From Streptomyces umbrinus (GTDB lineage Bacteria > Actinomycetota > Actinomycetes > Streptomycetales > Streptomycetaceae), in assembly GCF_030817415.1 (NCBI RefSeq), contig NZ_JAUSZI010000002.1, positions 11,755,501 through 11,819,500 on the forward strand: 64,000 nt of DNA, in the 5' to 3' direction. Of this stretch, positions 10,518 to 18,555 are shown piece after piece (within the stretch, counting starts at the first letter, position 1; each line of letters begins with the position of its first letter). The notes beneath the pieces were generated by a model. It was not told the origin of the DNA. It worked only from the letters and a program-made list of their open reading frames with translations, and searched no databases. The position numbers and the translations under genes are program-made.

Positions 10518-11462
10518 TCAGGTGTTCTTCCGGACGTACTCGCTGGGTGCCAGTCCGTAGCGCTGCTTGAAGGCGCGGCTGAAGTGGCTGCCGTCGGCGA
10601 ACTGCCAGTGCGCGGCGACTTCCGAGACGGTCAGCCGAGACACCACCAGCGCCTTCCTGGCCGACTCCAAGCGCCGTTCCCGGATGTATGCGGTCACCGA
10701 TTCTCCACCCGCTGCGAACGCGCGCTGCAGAGTACGCACAGAAACGTTCAGCTCCCGGGCCAGCATCGCCGACGAGAGATCGACGTCGGCGAGCCGCTCC
10801 TCCGCGAGGTTCTTCGCCGCCTGGGCGAGGGCCGGGGCAAGGCGGGTGTTCACGTCGTCGAAGCCGTGATGCGTCACCGCGGTGGCCAGCTCGATCAGTG
10901 TGTCCCGTGCGGCCTGGACACCGGCCGGGCTCAGATCGGGCAGCGTCTCCTCAACCATGTTGGCGTGCGCTACCAGGAGACGTACCTCGGCGGCGTCGGC
11001 GCGACCGGCGACTTCCCGGCCGCCGAGTAAGAGGGAGAAGGGCGCAGCGGGCAACACGATGCACTGCGCTCTCGTGTGGGGCGGGAGAGCGAAGTGATGC
11101 ATACGCCCGGCATGCCGGAGCAGGAAACGCCCCGCCACCACGGTGTGCTCCACAGTGTTTCGTCTGCTGCCCAGCGCCCAGGCTCCGCTGCGCACCAGCC
11201 ACAGGCGTACCTGATCGGCGTCATGACTTGGTCCGTCCGCCGTCTGTGCTGCCGACACCCCGTCCACGCTGGTGATCGCCACGTCGCGCACCTTGGCGGC
11301 ACGGAAGCGCAGCCGGAAGTCGGTCGTTGTCGCCGCGCTGAACCGGGGGAGGGGGAACCCGTCTCCAACATGGGTACGCCAGCTCCGCTCGAAGTCGTCC
11401 CGACCGGTCGTGGCCGCACGGCGTGAGTCGAGCGAGAAAGATGCCGTCTTGTTGTCGTCCAT
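10518..11462 (-). CDS. AraC-family regulator (AraC_binding_2/FeaR-like)
   Basis: This is a 314-residue regulator. An N-terminal ligand domain of the FeaR type (about residues 40-200) is followed by a C-terminal double HTH starting near 215. The C-terminus contains LARELNVSVRTLQRAFAAGG in the first HTH and VAAHWQFADGSHFSRAFKQR YGLAPSEYVR in the second. The start ATG at 11462 has a weak site (TAGGACT). It is divergent from the SDR gene at 11588, which it likely controls. Confidence 0.88.
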   Translation of the reverse strand: MDDNKTASFSLDSRRAATTGRDDFERSWRTHVGDGFPLPRFSAATTTDFRLRFRAAKVRDVAITSVDGVSAAQTADGPSHDADQVRLWLVRSGAWALGSRRNTVEHTVVAGRFLLRHAGRMHHFALPPHTRAQCIVLPAAPFSLLLGGREVAGRADAAEVRLLVAHANMVEETLPDLSPAGVQAARDTLIELATAVTHHGFDDVNTRLAPALAQAAKNLAEERLADVDLSSAMLARELNVSVRTLQRAFAAGGESVTAYIRERRLESARKALVVSRLTVSEVAAHWQFADGSHFSRAFKQRYGLAPSEYVRKNT

Positions 11463-11587
11463 AGTCCTACGGGTCTGCTCTCAGGATGTGTTTGTCGCCG
11501 ATGTTCCGGTCGGTTGTCGCCCTGATACATGCCGCGACTTCCGTGATCTTCCTAGTGTTCGAAGCACCCATGCATCAGGAGGACTTG

Positions 11588-12361
11588 GTGAACGACCAGA
11601 ACAGCCGCGTGGCCGTGATCACCGGCGCCGGGGGCGGCCTGGGCGTCCATATCGCGCACCGCTTCGCCGCCGACGGATACACCACCGTACTGGTGGGGCG
11701 TACCGAATCGACCTTGCGCCAGGCTGTCGAGAGCGGTCCGGACGGGGGTGACATGCACCTGTGGGTCGGCGATGTCTCCGACCTGACCGCCGTCACGGCG
11801 CTCATGAACGGGGTGGCCGAGCGGTTCGGGCATCTGGACGTACTCGTCAACAACGCAGGGCTGGCGCAGCCGGGCACTGTGGAGAGCACCAGCGAGGATG
11901 CCTATCGCGCCATGATGAGCGTGAACGTCGACGGCCCGTTCTTTGCCTCCCGGGCCGCCTTGCCCCACCTGCGCGCGGCCCGCGGGTGCATCGTCAACAT
12001 CGGTTCCGTGGGCGGCGTGCGCGGTGACTGGACACAGGCCGCCTACAACGCGACCAAGGGCGCGGTGGCCAATCTGACCAATGCGATGGCCCTCGACCAC
12101 GGCCGGGAGATCCGGGTCAACGCGGTCCATCCCGGTGTGACGACCAGCAGCGAGGAGATCCGGGCAGCGCTCGCCGAAGGCACGCCGCTGCGCGACCGGT
12201 TCGACGACCGCGTGCCCATGGGCCGGCCCGGCGATCCCGCCGAGGTGGCCGCTGTCGTGGCGTTCCTCGCCGGTGACGGCGCCTCGTACGTCAACGGCGC
12301 GCACATCGCCGTCGATGGTGGTCTGACCGCGTCGAACGGCCAGACCAATCTCTTCCGCTGA
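11588..12361 (+). CDS. SDR-family oxidoreductase
   Basis: This is a short-chain dehydrogenase of 257 residues. It has the cofactor motif TGAGGGLG near residue 11, VNNAG near 91, the catalytic Ser in IVNIGSVGG, and YNATK as the YxxxK pair. The C-terminus SYVNGAHIAVDGG is typical. I chose the GTG at 11588 because AGGAGG at 11577-11582 precedes it by 5 bases; an ATG at 11570 lies upstream of that site. The AraC gene is divergent, and a SnoaL-like gene follows 136 bp downstream, possibly in the same unit. Confidence 0.9.
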   Translation: MNDQNSRVAVITGAGGGLGVHIAHRFAADGYTTVLVGRTESTLRQAVESGPDGGDMHLWVGDVSDLTAVTALMNGVAERFGHLDVLVNNAGLAQPGTVESTSEDAYRAMMSVNVDGPFFASRAALPHLRAARGCIVNIGSVGGVRGDWTQAAYNATKGAVANLTNAMALDHGREIRVNAVHPGVTTSSEEIRAALAEGTPLRDRFDDRVPMGRPGDPAEVAAVVAFLAGDGASYVNGAHIAVDGGLTASNGQTNLFR

Positions 12362-12497
12362 TGTGGCGCGACCACGGCTGCAGTTTTGCAGGGGCGTCGC
12401 CGCGACCGAGCCGGGGACCCGCGCCGCCTGACCGCGGCCATGCGATCCGGTAGTACCGGGAGCCCGGTGACTGGAAGACACCGCAGGGACAGAGCCG

Positions 12498-12896
12498 ATG
12501 ACGGACGACATGGAGATGAGCACGATGAGCCGACAGGACCCGGTCGAGCGTCTCAGGGACGCGATCAACTCGCATGATCCTCAGCAGGTGGCGGACTGCT
12601 TCACCCCGGATTACGTGGCCGAGGTGCCGCATCGCCCAGCGGAAGGATTCACTGGCAACGAGCATGTACTCGCCAACTGGACCGCAATCTACGGCCGGCT
12701 TCCTGACATCCGGGCACAGCTCCTGCGCCGTGCCACCGCAGGCCCGGAATTCTGGACAGAGTGGGAGATGGTGGGTACCGGGCCGGACGGCGCGACGGTG
12801 GTGCTGGGCGGGCCTGCCATTGTTTGGATCCGAGACGGACGGATCGCCCGGTCACGGTTCTACCTGGGTCCGGTCCCAGCTCCTGTACCGACGTAG
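12498..12896 (+). CDS. SnoaL/NTF2-like protein
   Basis: This is a small (132-residue) protein of the NTF2-like superfamily. The family signature is the N-terminal helix pair DPVERLRDAINSHDPQQVAD, then CFTPDYVAEVPH, and the terminal strand AIVWIRDGRIARSRFYLG. Members act as cyclases or isomerases, or as small ligand-binding proteins. No catalytic residue can be assigned here. A start at 12525 (MSRQDP) is also possible. It follows the SDR in the same direction. Confidence 0.72.
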   Translation: MTDDMEMSTMSRQDPVERLRDAINSHDPQQVADCFTPDYVAEVPHRPAEGFTGNEHVLANWTAIYGRLPDIRAQLLRRATAGPEFWTEWEMVGTGPDGATVVLGGPAIVWIRDGRIARSRFYLGPVPAPVPT

Positions 12897-13159
12897 GTGA
12901 CTCCAGGCGAGGAGCTGTTCCATCGATCGGGACGTCGGGCGTGGCCTCTGAGGGCCCTTGGCAAGGGACACCATCCGGCGCTCGAGGAGGCCCGCGGAAT
13001 GCTTGGCCTGCCGGCCGACCCTTCTGACCCCGGACGAGTGGCTCAGCGGTGAGCGAGTCCGTCGCGCACTCGGCCGGCGGCCCGCACGCCATGACGTCCC
13101 CGCCGGGCTGCTACAGGGCTGCCGTCCCGTGATCCAGGGAGCTGCATCCCCTCGCCCGG

Positions 13160-13627
13160 TCAGTCCGGCTGCTTCTCCATGTGGTCCAGGACACGCTTGC
13201 TCAGCTGGGCGAGTGTGCTGAGCTGGTTCGGGGTCAGGGCATCGATGAACAGGCGGCGGACGTGCTCGACGTGCTGGGGTGCGGCCTCTTCGATCGCCTT
13301 GTAACCGCCGGGGGTGGCGACGATGAATGCTCCGCGTCCGTCGTCGGGGCATTCCTCCTTGGACACGAGCCCGCGTTTCGCCATCCGCGTGACCTGATGG
13401 GACATCCGGCTCTTTTCCCACTCCACGCGTTTGGCCAGGTCCAGGAAGCGCATCCGCCCGTCGCCTCTTTCGGTGAGGCTTACGAGCACGAGGTAGTCTG
13501 CGGCGGACATTCCGGAGTCGGCCTGTATGCGGCGGGACAGTCGTCCGACGAGTTTCTCCTGCATGCGGATGAAGCTGTCCCAGGCGGCCTTCTCTTCCGG
13601 ATCGAGCCAGCGCGGCGGTGCGTCCAT
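13160..13627 (-). CDS. MarR-family transcriptional regulator
   Basis: This is a 155-residue winged-helix regulator. The wHTH spans about residues 45-110 (SAADYLVLVSLTERGDGRMR, then KRVEWEKSRMSHQVTRMAKR GLV), with the wing at DDGRGAFIVATPGG. Flanking helices should form the dimer interface. A palindromic site 350 bp upstream (13973-13986) lies in the promoter of the divergent GNAT gene and is a likely target. No cysteine-based redox switch can be claimed from this sequence. Confidence 0.88.
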   Translation of the reverse strand: MDAPPRWLDPEEKAAWDSFIRMQEKLVGRLSRRIQADSGMSAADYLVLVSLTERGDGRMRFLDLAKRVEWEKSRMSHQVTRMAKRGLVSKEECPDDGRGAFIVATPGGYKAIEEAAPQHVEHVRRLFIDALTPNQLSTLAQLSKRVLDHMEKQPD

Positions 13628-13972
13628 GAGGGCAGTCTAACGAAATTGTTGACAGCTCATCCACTCGCGGTGGGGGGGGCGATGTGACCCTCGGCGAGGC
13701 CACGTCCGTCGTGACCGAGGCGCTTCGGCGCAGACCCGGCCTTGGTGCGCGAGCAGGAAGGTGCCGGGGTCGATGCCCGTCGGACGGGCGGAGAGCGTAC
13801 CGAAGCTGTCCGGTTCGAAGCCACGAGCGCGTGGTGCGGACCGCGTCTCCCGCAGGTCGAGTTCCAGGGATTTGTCGGCCGTGAGGTCGGGTAATGCCGG
13901 AGCTGGTCCCGGCGGATCGCCGTGTCGACGGATTCTCCTGCACCGCGCGCTCGCTCCCTCGTCGACTGTTAA
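13628..13972. other. 345-bp gap with a possible ABC-binding-protein scrap
   Basis: On the plus strand, about 13750-13893 reads EAVRFEATSAWCGPRLPQVE then FQGFVGREVG and stops. The last part resembles the C-terminal segment VLQVQFQEVSGHEVGQF of the broken binding protein at 4111-4806. The match is short, so I treat it only as a possible remnant. Confidence 0.3.
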
Positions 13973-14001
13973 GTTGATGCATCAACCTGATGAGGTTAGG
14001 C
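13973..14001 (+). promoter_or_regulatory. promoter with perfect GTTGATGCATCAAC operator
   Basis: A perfect 14-bp palindrome, GTTGATGCATCAAC, lies at 13973-13986. It contains a possible -35 box (TTGATG, 13974-13979), and 17 bases later TAGGCT (13997-14002) could be the -10 box. Transcription would run toward the GNAT gene at 14064. The MarR protein encoded 350 bp away on the other strand is the natural candidate binder. Confidence 0.5.
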
Positions 14002-14063
14002 TGATGCCCCGGCCGGCGGGATTCTGCCGAGTTGAGCGGGATCAGGCCCCACAAGGAGGACAC

Positions 14064-14372
14064 ATGACGGTCGAAGTGAGCGACGTGCCCGAGGCGAAGC
14101 GCTACGAGGCCCGTGTCGATGGAGAGACCAAGGTGGCGGGCGTCGCGGAATACATCCGTACGACGGAGCTCGTTGCCTTCGTGCACACCGAGGTCGAGGC
14201 GGAGTACGAGGGCGCGGGAGTCGGGTCCGCGCTGGCCCGCACGGCCCTTGACGAGGCACGTGCCGCGAACCTGCGGGTGCTGGCCACCTGCCCCTTCTTC
14301 GCGGGCTGGATCAGCCGACACCCCGAGTACCAGGACCTGCTGTACCAGTCCCGCAGCCAGGTCAGTGACTGA
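14064..14372 (+). CDS. GNAT N-acetyltransferase, YjdJ-like
   Basis: This is a 102-residue acetyltransferase of the YjdJ type. Its core is LVAFVHTEVEAEYEGAGVGS, giving the HTEV motif and the acetyl-CoA loop GAGVGSALAR, followed by VLATCPFFAGWI. Unlike the copy at 7680, the loop is intact. The ATG follows AAGGAGGA by 4 bases. In E. coli, yjdJ lies next to yjdI, and here a YjdI-like Fe-S gene also follows directly. The two are probably co-transcribed. Confidence 0.85.
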   Translation: MTVEVSDVPEAKRYEARVDGETKVAGVAEYIRTTELVAFVHTEVEAEYEGAGVGSALARTALDEARAANLRVLATCPFFAGWISRHPEYQDLLYQSRSQVSD

Positions 14373-14402
14373 GAAGCCGACACGACGGTGGTGAAGGCGG
14401 GC

Positions 14403-14813
14403 ATGAGCGGCGAATCAGAGCGGAAGACATACCGGGCGGAGTCGATCACGGTGACTTTCGAGGCCAGGCGCTGCCTCCATGCCGCCGAATGCGTCCATGG
14501 CCTGCCCGAGGTGTTCGACACGACGAAGCGGCCGTGGATCCAACCGGATGGATCCACGGCCGAGCGGCTGGCGGAAGTGGTGCGGCGCTGTCCCTCGGGC
14601 GCGCTCCGGTACGAACTCGTAGAGGGCGTGGCGGAAACCCCCGACCGGCCCACCACGATCACCCGCAGTGCCACCGGTCAGCTGGCCGTGCGCGGGGAGC
14701 TGAGTGTGGACACGCCGCAGGGCGCACGCGCCGAGACCAGGGTCGTGCTGTGCGGCTGCGGGCAGAGCCGCCTCCAGCCGTACTGCGACCGTGCGGGGCC
14801 CTGCGGTCAGTGA
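14403..14813 (+). CDS. YjdI-type divergent 4Fe-4S protein with CDGSH-like C-terminus
   Basis: This 136-residue protein has two iron-sulfur modules. The N-terminal half is a mono-cluster 4Fe-4S domain (Fer4_19; Cys in RRCLHAAECVHG and VVRRCPSGALRYE). The C-terminal 30 residues are CDGSH-like (VLCGCGQSRLQPYCDRAGPC). The conserved His of CDGSH is absent, because CDG-SH is replaced by CDRAGPC. The second cluster may therefore be lost or bound by the final Cys. I use the ATG at 14403, with AAGG just before it; GTG at 14388 is the alternative. A perfect 13-bp inverted repeat lies within the gene at 14529-14562. Confidence 0.82.
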   Translation: MSGESERKTYRAESITVTFEARRCLHAAECVHGLPEVFDTTKRPWIQPDGSTAERLAEVVRRCPSGALRYELVEGVAETPDRPTTITRSATGQLAVRGELSVDTPQGARAETRVVLCGCGQSRLQPYCDRAGPCGQ

Positions 14814-14886
14814 CGCGGCCGTGCGGTTCTCCGAGTACGGCACCTCTGACGTGCTGAGCATCGTCGATCTCCCGGGCGGGCCAACA
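14805..14886 (+). pseudogene. N-terminal scrap of a quinone oxidoreductase-like MDR enzyme
   Basis: The frame reads AVRFSEYGTSDVLSIVDLPG, which closely follows the start of zinc-independent medium-chain reductases (RAVRFSEYGGPDVLEVVD). Only about 25 residues remain before unrelated sequence. There is no cofactor domain. Confidence 0.5.
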
Positions 14887-14918
14887 AGTAGAGGCGGCCC
14901 GCTCGCCCCGCCGCTGCG

Positions 14919-15326
14919 TCACGGGGGGGCGGCGGTACGGTGCCAGGCGGCCCAGCCGAGGAAGGCATCGACCGCCGGAGCGTCCCATCGGTCCGAGTCG
15001 CGCTTGGTGAGCCTGCCGCGCTGGGCCTCATCGGACACGTCGACCAGACAGACCGCGATGCCATCCAGCAACGGGGCGGAGGGGCTGGCCAGGACCTCTC
15101 CCAGCGGGGACTGCCCGGTCAGCAGGAGGTCGACTCCACGGTCCTGGTATTCCAGTGCGCGACGCACCCACGTCTCGGTCATGCGGCTTCGCCACTGGCG
15201 ATCGGCGTCTTCCGGTACGCCGAGTTCGTCGAAGTCGTGCACGGCGATCCGCCCCAGCCGCTCGCCCACGGAGTAGGCGAGCGTGGTCTTGCCCGAACAG
15301 CTGGAGCCGGTCAGTTTGAGCAGCAT
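14919..15326 (-). CDS. small P-loop NTPase/kinase-like protein, probably C-terminally truncated
   Basis: This is a 135-residue P-loop protein. The Walker A motif is LTGSSCSGKTTLAYSV at residue 5, and a D-F-D-E-L motif lies near residue 30 (VHDFDELGVPED). DLLLTGQSPLGEVL should hold the Walker B-like strand. Related actinobacterial proteins I recall end in a longer tail after FLGWAAWHR, but here the frame runs into a G-rich run (7 G) and stops, next to the MDR scrap. Loss of the C-terminus is likely. Confidence 0.65.
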   Translation of the reverse strand: MLLKLTGSSCSGKTTLAYSVGERLGRIAVHDFDELGVPEDADRQWRSRMTETWVRRALEYQDRGVDLLLTGQSPLGEVLASPSAPLLDGIAVCLVDVSDEAQRGRLTKRDSDRWDAPAVDAFLGWAAWHRTAAPP

Positions 15327-15414
15327 CTCACCAGGGTGGCAGGTCAGTAGTCATGTCCTCGAAGGGTCTTCCCTGGAACCTTCCGAACCCGCTCTGGCTT
15401 GTCACGGCCAATCG

Positions 15415-15760
15415 TTGATGGCAGCGACCAGCACGGTCGCTTGGTAGCGGACAGCCAGCCTCTCGAATCTCGCCGCCACCGCGCGGTGCCTCTTCAGCAG
15501 GTTGATCCCGCACTCCACCGCGTGTCGCTCGCGGTGGTCGACCTTGTCGAACTTCGGCGGCCGGCCGCCCACGGGAGCCGAGGTCCTTGCGATTGCGGAC
15601 CTGGTAGGCCTTCTCCTGGATCGTGCAGCCTATGCCACATCTGCACAGGTAGGCGCGGTTCGCGCGGGATCCGTAGACCTTATCGGTCCGCACCACCCCT
15701 TGACCAAAGCCAAAGGGGGCACCCCCGACGGCCTGCTCGATCCGGTCTTCGGGATCCGCT
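15415..15760 (-). mobile_element. IS5-family transposase C-terminal remnant
   Basis: The minus strand reads MVRTDKVYGSRANRAYLCRC and then [20 protein letters not shown], a typical IS5 (DDE_Tnp_1) C-terminal segment. After a frameshift near 15560 it continues with [20 protein letters not shown], then [15 protein letters not shown], including the catalytic Glu context ECGIN. The N-terminal half and the inverted repeats are absent, so it is not mobile. Confidence 0.8.
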
Positions 15761-15777
15761 CCCCGCCTGAGTGCTCG

Positions 15778-16761
15778 TCAGCGTCGCCCGGCCAGTGCCT
15801 GGTCGGCGTTGGCCAGTTGAGTACGCATGTCCTTCTTGACGGCGGTGAGTTCGCGTTGCTTCGCAGCCATCGCTCGCCGCTGGTACGCCGCGTCGACCGA
15901 CGACCAGACGCCGATGACGTTCGTCTCCTGTTTGCAGGCCACGTCCGTGCTTGCGAGCGTGAGCTCGGCCCGGCCGGCCGTCGGACCGTTGAACTTGGGG
16001 TCCTTGCCGGGCGCTCGGGTCGGGTCGGCGTAGGTGTAGTCGCTGTTGTGCCGCTCCATGCACCGTGACCAGGCACGGAAGACCGCCACCACACGAGGAT
16101 CGCGTTGTGAGTCACGGTAGCTGCCGATGTTGATCGCGCCGACGAGCTCCCGGTTCCCCAGCTTCTGTGGGTCCCCCGACAGTGCCTTGGTGGCCTCGCC
16201 CTGGCAACCGCCCGCAGGGAGCCGACGACCGTGCGAGTCAGCGCCCGCCGGTGTGCCGTCCGGATTCAACCCGCGCAGAACGAGCATTGCCTCCCGCCCC
16301 GGCTGCGGCCCCGTGGGCTTGTCCTTGACCTGCGGCGGCACCGAGCCGGGAACCGGGTGGTAGCCGTAGCGTGCTGCCTTGGCCACGTCCATGATGCCGT
16401 ACCGGTGCGCCGTGTTGGCCGGGTTCAGCGTGCCCGTCTTCGGGATGGGACCGGTGGGGGCGGGCCAGGAATGGCCGAAGCGCCGCATGCACGACTCGGT
16501 CAGTACCGCCTTGGCCCGGAACAGGCGCCCGACCTGGCGGTCGGTGAACAGGTAGGGCTCGACGGGCAGTACCAGGGAGCTGACGTCGAGCATTTTCGGC
16601 ACTGCGATGACGGGAAGCGGCCCGGAAGCCGTCGGTGTTCCAGGCGGAGTGGGCGTCGGCGTCGACTCCGCCGCCTGTCCCTGCGCGCACGCCGCCGTGA
16701 CGGCGAGCAGGATGACGGCCGCCCCGAGACGCCTGGTCCTGTGAATTCGTCGCGCCGGCAT
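15778..16761 (-). CDS. secreted lipoprotein, function unknown
   Basis: This is a 327-residue protein with an N-terminal signal ending in a lipobox (LLAVTAAC, Cys about 25). A Thr/Pro-rich linker (ESTPTPTPPGTPTASG) follows, as in actinobacterial surface lipoproteins. The mature part has four Cys (CMRRFG, GGCQG, SRCMERH, VACKQE) that may form disulfides, and a Lys-rich C-terminal helix. I do not recognise a catalytic domain. The start ATG at 16761 has GGAAGG 10 bases upstream. It lies upstream of nothing obvious in the same operon. Confidence 0.75.
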   Translation of the reverse strand: MPARRIHRTRRLGAAVILLAVTAACAQGQAAESTPTPTPPGTPTASGPLPVIAVPKMLDVSSLVLPVEPYLFTDRQVGRLFRAKAVLTESCMRRFGHSWPAPTGPIPKTGTLNPANTAHRYGIMDVAKAARYGYHPVPGSVPPQVKDKPTGPQPGREAMLVLRGLNPDGTPAGADSHGRRLPAGGCQGEATKALSGDPQKLGNRELVGAINIGSYRDSQRDPRVVAVFRAWSRCMERHNSDYTYADPTRAPGKDPKFNGPTAGRAELTLASTDVACKQETNVIGVWSSVDAAYQRRAMAAKQRELTAVKKDMRTQLANADQALAGRR

Positions 16762-16837
16762 GTTGTCGTATCCCTTCCGGGGTGCGGGTGCGGCAGTGCG
16801 AGCCCGCCCACCAGTGCGCGGGCGGGCCGGACACGCA

Positions 16838-17287
16838 TCAGCCGGCGTAGTACCAGCCGAGCGAGGCGTTGTTGTTCTGTACTCCGGAGTTCAGCGCGCG
16901 GGCCTCTCCGGGCCAGACGTCGTCGTAGGGAGCGTCGCCGCTGGCGTTCTGGTTCTCGTTGTAGAAGATGCGGGCCCTGAAGTTCTGATCGTTGTTCCAG
17001 GCGCGATACACGTTGTTCTTCACGTTCTGGCCGTGGCCCTCGCCGTCGGCCGCGAAAGTGTGCCCCGCGAAGTCATTGACCCCGGTGCCGTACTTGCTCC
17101 AGGAGCTGTTGCTGGAGCCGCTGTAGTAGAGGTAGACGTTGCTGTCCCAGCTGGCCAGCTGGACCTGGGCGGGCGCGGCTGCGGCTTCCCCCTTCGCGGC
17201 AGCCGGCGCGGTGGCCAGGACGGTGCTACCGGCGATCAGTGCTGCGGTGACCGCGATGGATCCCACCACACGACGTGCAGTTGTCAC
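16838..17287 (-). CDS. small secreted protein, peptidase-inhibitor I36-like
   Basis: This 149-residue protein has a Sec signal (TAALIAGSTVLATAPAAAKG, cleavage about residue 32). The mature part is rich in Asn, Tyr, Gly and Ser (VYLYYSGSSNSSWSKYG, YNENQNASGD) and suggests a beta-rich fold like the I36 inhibitor or crystallin-like proteins. That family call is tentative. The start is GTG at 17287, with GGAGGAG 3 bases before it. It is 76 bp from the lipoprotein in the same direction and could be co-transcribed. Confidence 0.75.
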   Translation of the reverse strand: MTTARRVVGSIAVTAALIAGSTVLATAPAAAKGEAAAAPAQVQLASWDSNVYLYYSGSSNSSWSKYGTGVNDFAGHTFAADGEGHGQNVKNNVYRAWNNDQNFRARIFYNENQNASGDAPYDDVWPGEARALNSGVQNNNASLGWYYAG

Positions 17288-17503
17288 GATGCTCCTCCGT
17301 TGGCGTACGGAACGGGGTGGCGCTTCAGCAGCAGTCGGCCGCCTGCGCGAGCCTCCCCCGTGTTGATCGGCCCTGAGACTAAGCCGGGCCCGGCACTGCT
17401 CGGTCCTGACAGATGTCAGGACCGAGCCGCCGTCGGGACTGTGCGGTGCGGCAGCTGGCGGCAGGTCCCCTGGCCTTCGCCAACGCCGAGACCTGACTGG
17501 ACG

Positions 17504-17866
17504 TTAAGTCCGTTTCTGGTTGGGGCCTCGTCCGGGTTGGGTGAGGAAGCCTTGGCGGGCGAGGCGGGCGAGGCGGGCGAGGCGGGCGAGGCGGGCGAGG
17601 CGGGCGCGGGTGACGTTGACCGACGCTTCGTGGGTGGGCATGCCGAGGAGTTCGTGCAGCTCGCGGGCTCGGAACTCCTGGTCGGGGTGCTGGTTGAAGG
17701 CGTTCACTATGGCCTGGTAGGCGGTGTTCGTCTCGAGCGGTTCGGAGCCTTCCCTCGCCGGTGCGAGTTCGGCGATGACCTGGTCGCGGAAGGAGCGCCG
17801 GTTCTCCACCGAGGCGGCGGAACCGCTCGCGAACTCGACCCGGTGGCACTCCGGTCCGTTGTCCAT
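17504..17866 (-). CDS. Streptomyces hypothetical with expanded Leu-Ala-Arg repeat
   Basis: This is a 120-residue protein. Its N-terminal two thirds ([40 protein letters not shown]) resembles a Streptomyces hypothetical. [20 protein letters not shown] looks like a small winged-helix segment. After this comes a run of Arg-Leu-Ala repeats ([13 protein letters not shown]) encoded by a 9-bp tandem repeat at 17554-17607; relatives I recall have about one unit here. I chose the ATG at 17866, preceded by AGAGGGG; a TTG at 17902 is unlikely. The function is unknown. Confidence 0.65.
   Translation of the reverse strand: MDNGPECHRVEFASGSAASVENRRSFRDQVIAELAPAREGSEPLETNTAYQAIVNAFNQHPDQEFRARELHELLGMPTHEASVNVTRARLARLARLARLARLARQGFLTQPGRGPNQKRT
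17554..17607. repeat. 9-bp tandem repeat in coding sequence
   Basis: The unit GGCGGGCGA is repeated five times without error (17554-17598), followed by a sixth copy with one change (GGCGGGCGC, 17599-17607). It stays in frame and encodes the Leu-Ala-Arg run of the gene on the minus strand. Replication slippage would change the number of units. Confidence 0.9.
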
Positions 17867-18171
17867 GCCCCTCTTGCTTCCCTGCCACTTCGGCGGGGTC
17901 AACTATGCCAAGTGAGGGGGGCACGGCACCCACACCCCGGACCTGGGCCGGCGCTGCGCGCGGATCGCTACGGGGCGGCACGCGTGACGTGGCCCGGATC
18001 ACGGTTGTTGCTCTCTGGTGGCAGCCCGCTTCGCCGTGTAGCGTCGTCCTCAGATGTCGTGGTTCGCAGTTCCTGCCCGCGCTCCGGCGCGGGCTTCTTG
18101 CTGTGCAGTCCAGGGCGATCACCTCCGGGGCCGCGCGGTGCGGTTCCCGACATCGACTGGAAGGCACCAGC

Positions 18172-18375
18172 ATGGCCAGGGGAACCGTCAAGTGGTTCAA
18201 CGCTGAAAAGGGCTTCGGCTTCATCGAGCAGGACGGCGGCGGACCGGACGTCTTCGCCCACTACTCCAACATCAACTCCTCCGGCTTCCGCGAGCTCCAA
18301 GAAGGCCAGGTCGTGAACTTCGACGTCACGCAGGGGCAGAAGGGCCCGCAGGCGGAGAACATCACGCCCGCCTGA
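18172..18375 (+). CDS. cspA: cold-shock protein
   Basis: This is a 67-residue single-domain cold shock protein that should bind single-stranded RNA/DNA as a chaperone. RNP1 is KGFGFIEQ (about 15-22) and RNP2 is DVFAHYSNI (about 29-37). The C-terminus ends AENITPA. The ATG at 18172 has GGAAGG 9 bases before it. The 130-bp leader upstream is long enough for post-transcriptional control, as in other csp genes. A strong hairpin follows. Confidence 0.95.
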   Translation: MARGTVKWFNAEKGFGFIEQDGGGPDVFAHYSNINSSGFRELQEGQVVNFDVTQGQKGPQAENITPA

Positions 18376-18391
18376 CGCCACGGTCAGACAT

Positions 18392-18432
18392 CGTCGGGCC
18401 CCGGAACATGTCTCATGTTCCGGGGCCCGACG
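18392..18432. terminator. perfect 19-bp hairpin after cspA
   Basis: CGTCGGGCCCCGGAACATG (18392-18410), loop TCT, then its exact reverse complement (18414-18432). It lies 17 bp after the cspA stop. No U-run follows, as is usual in high-GC actinobacteria. It may terminate transcription from both sides. Confidence 0.85.
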
Positions 18433-18555
18433 CATCGTGTGCCGCAGTGGGAACGACGTCCCAGTCCCAAGTGCTTGAACCGATTGCTGCCTATCGGTGC
18501 GACGAGTTGGCCGTGCCAGTTGCACGCCAGCAGGTGGAGAGTGAACTCTGCGCGG

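Noticed and set aside
12852..14321. 489-codon minus-strand frame across the MarR and GNAT genes
   Set aside because: It crosses two recognisable genes and an operator, has no domain and no codon bias of a real gene.
14529..14562. Hairpin considered as a terminator
   Set aside because: It lies in the middle of an intact coding region with no stop nearby.
17554..17607. Tandem repeat considered as a CRISPR array
   Set aside because: Units are 9 bp with no spacers and lie within a coding frame.
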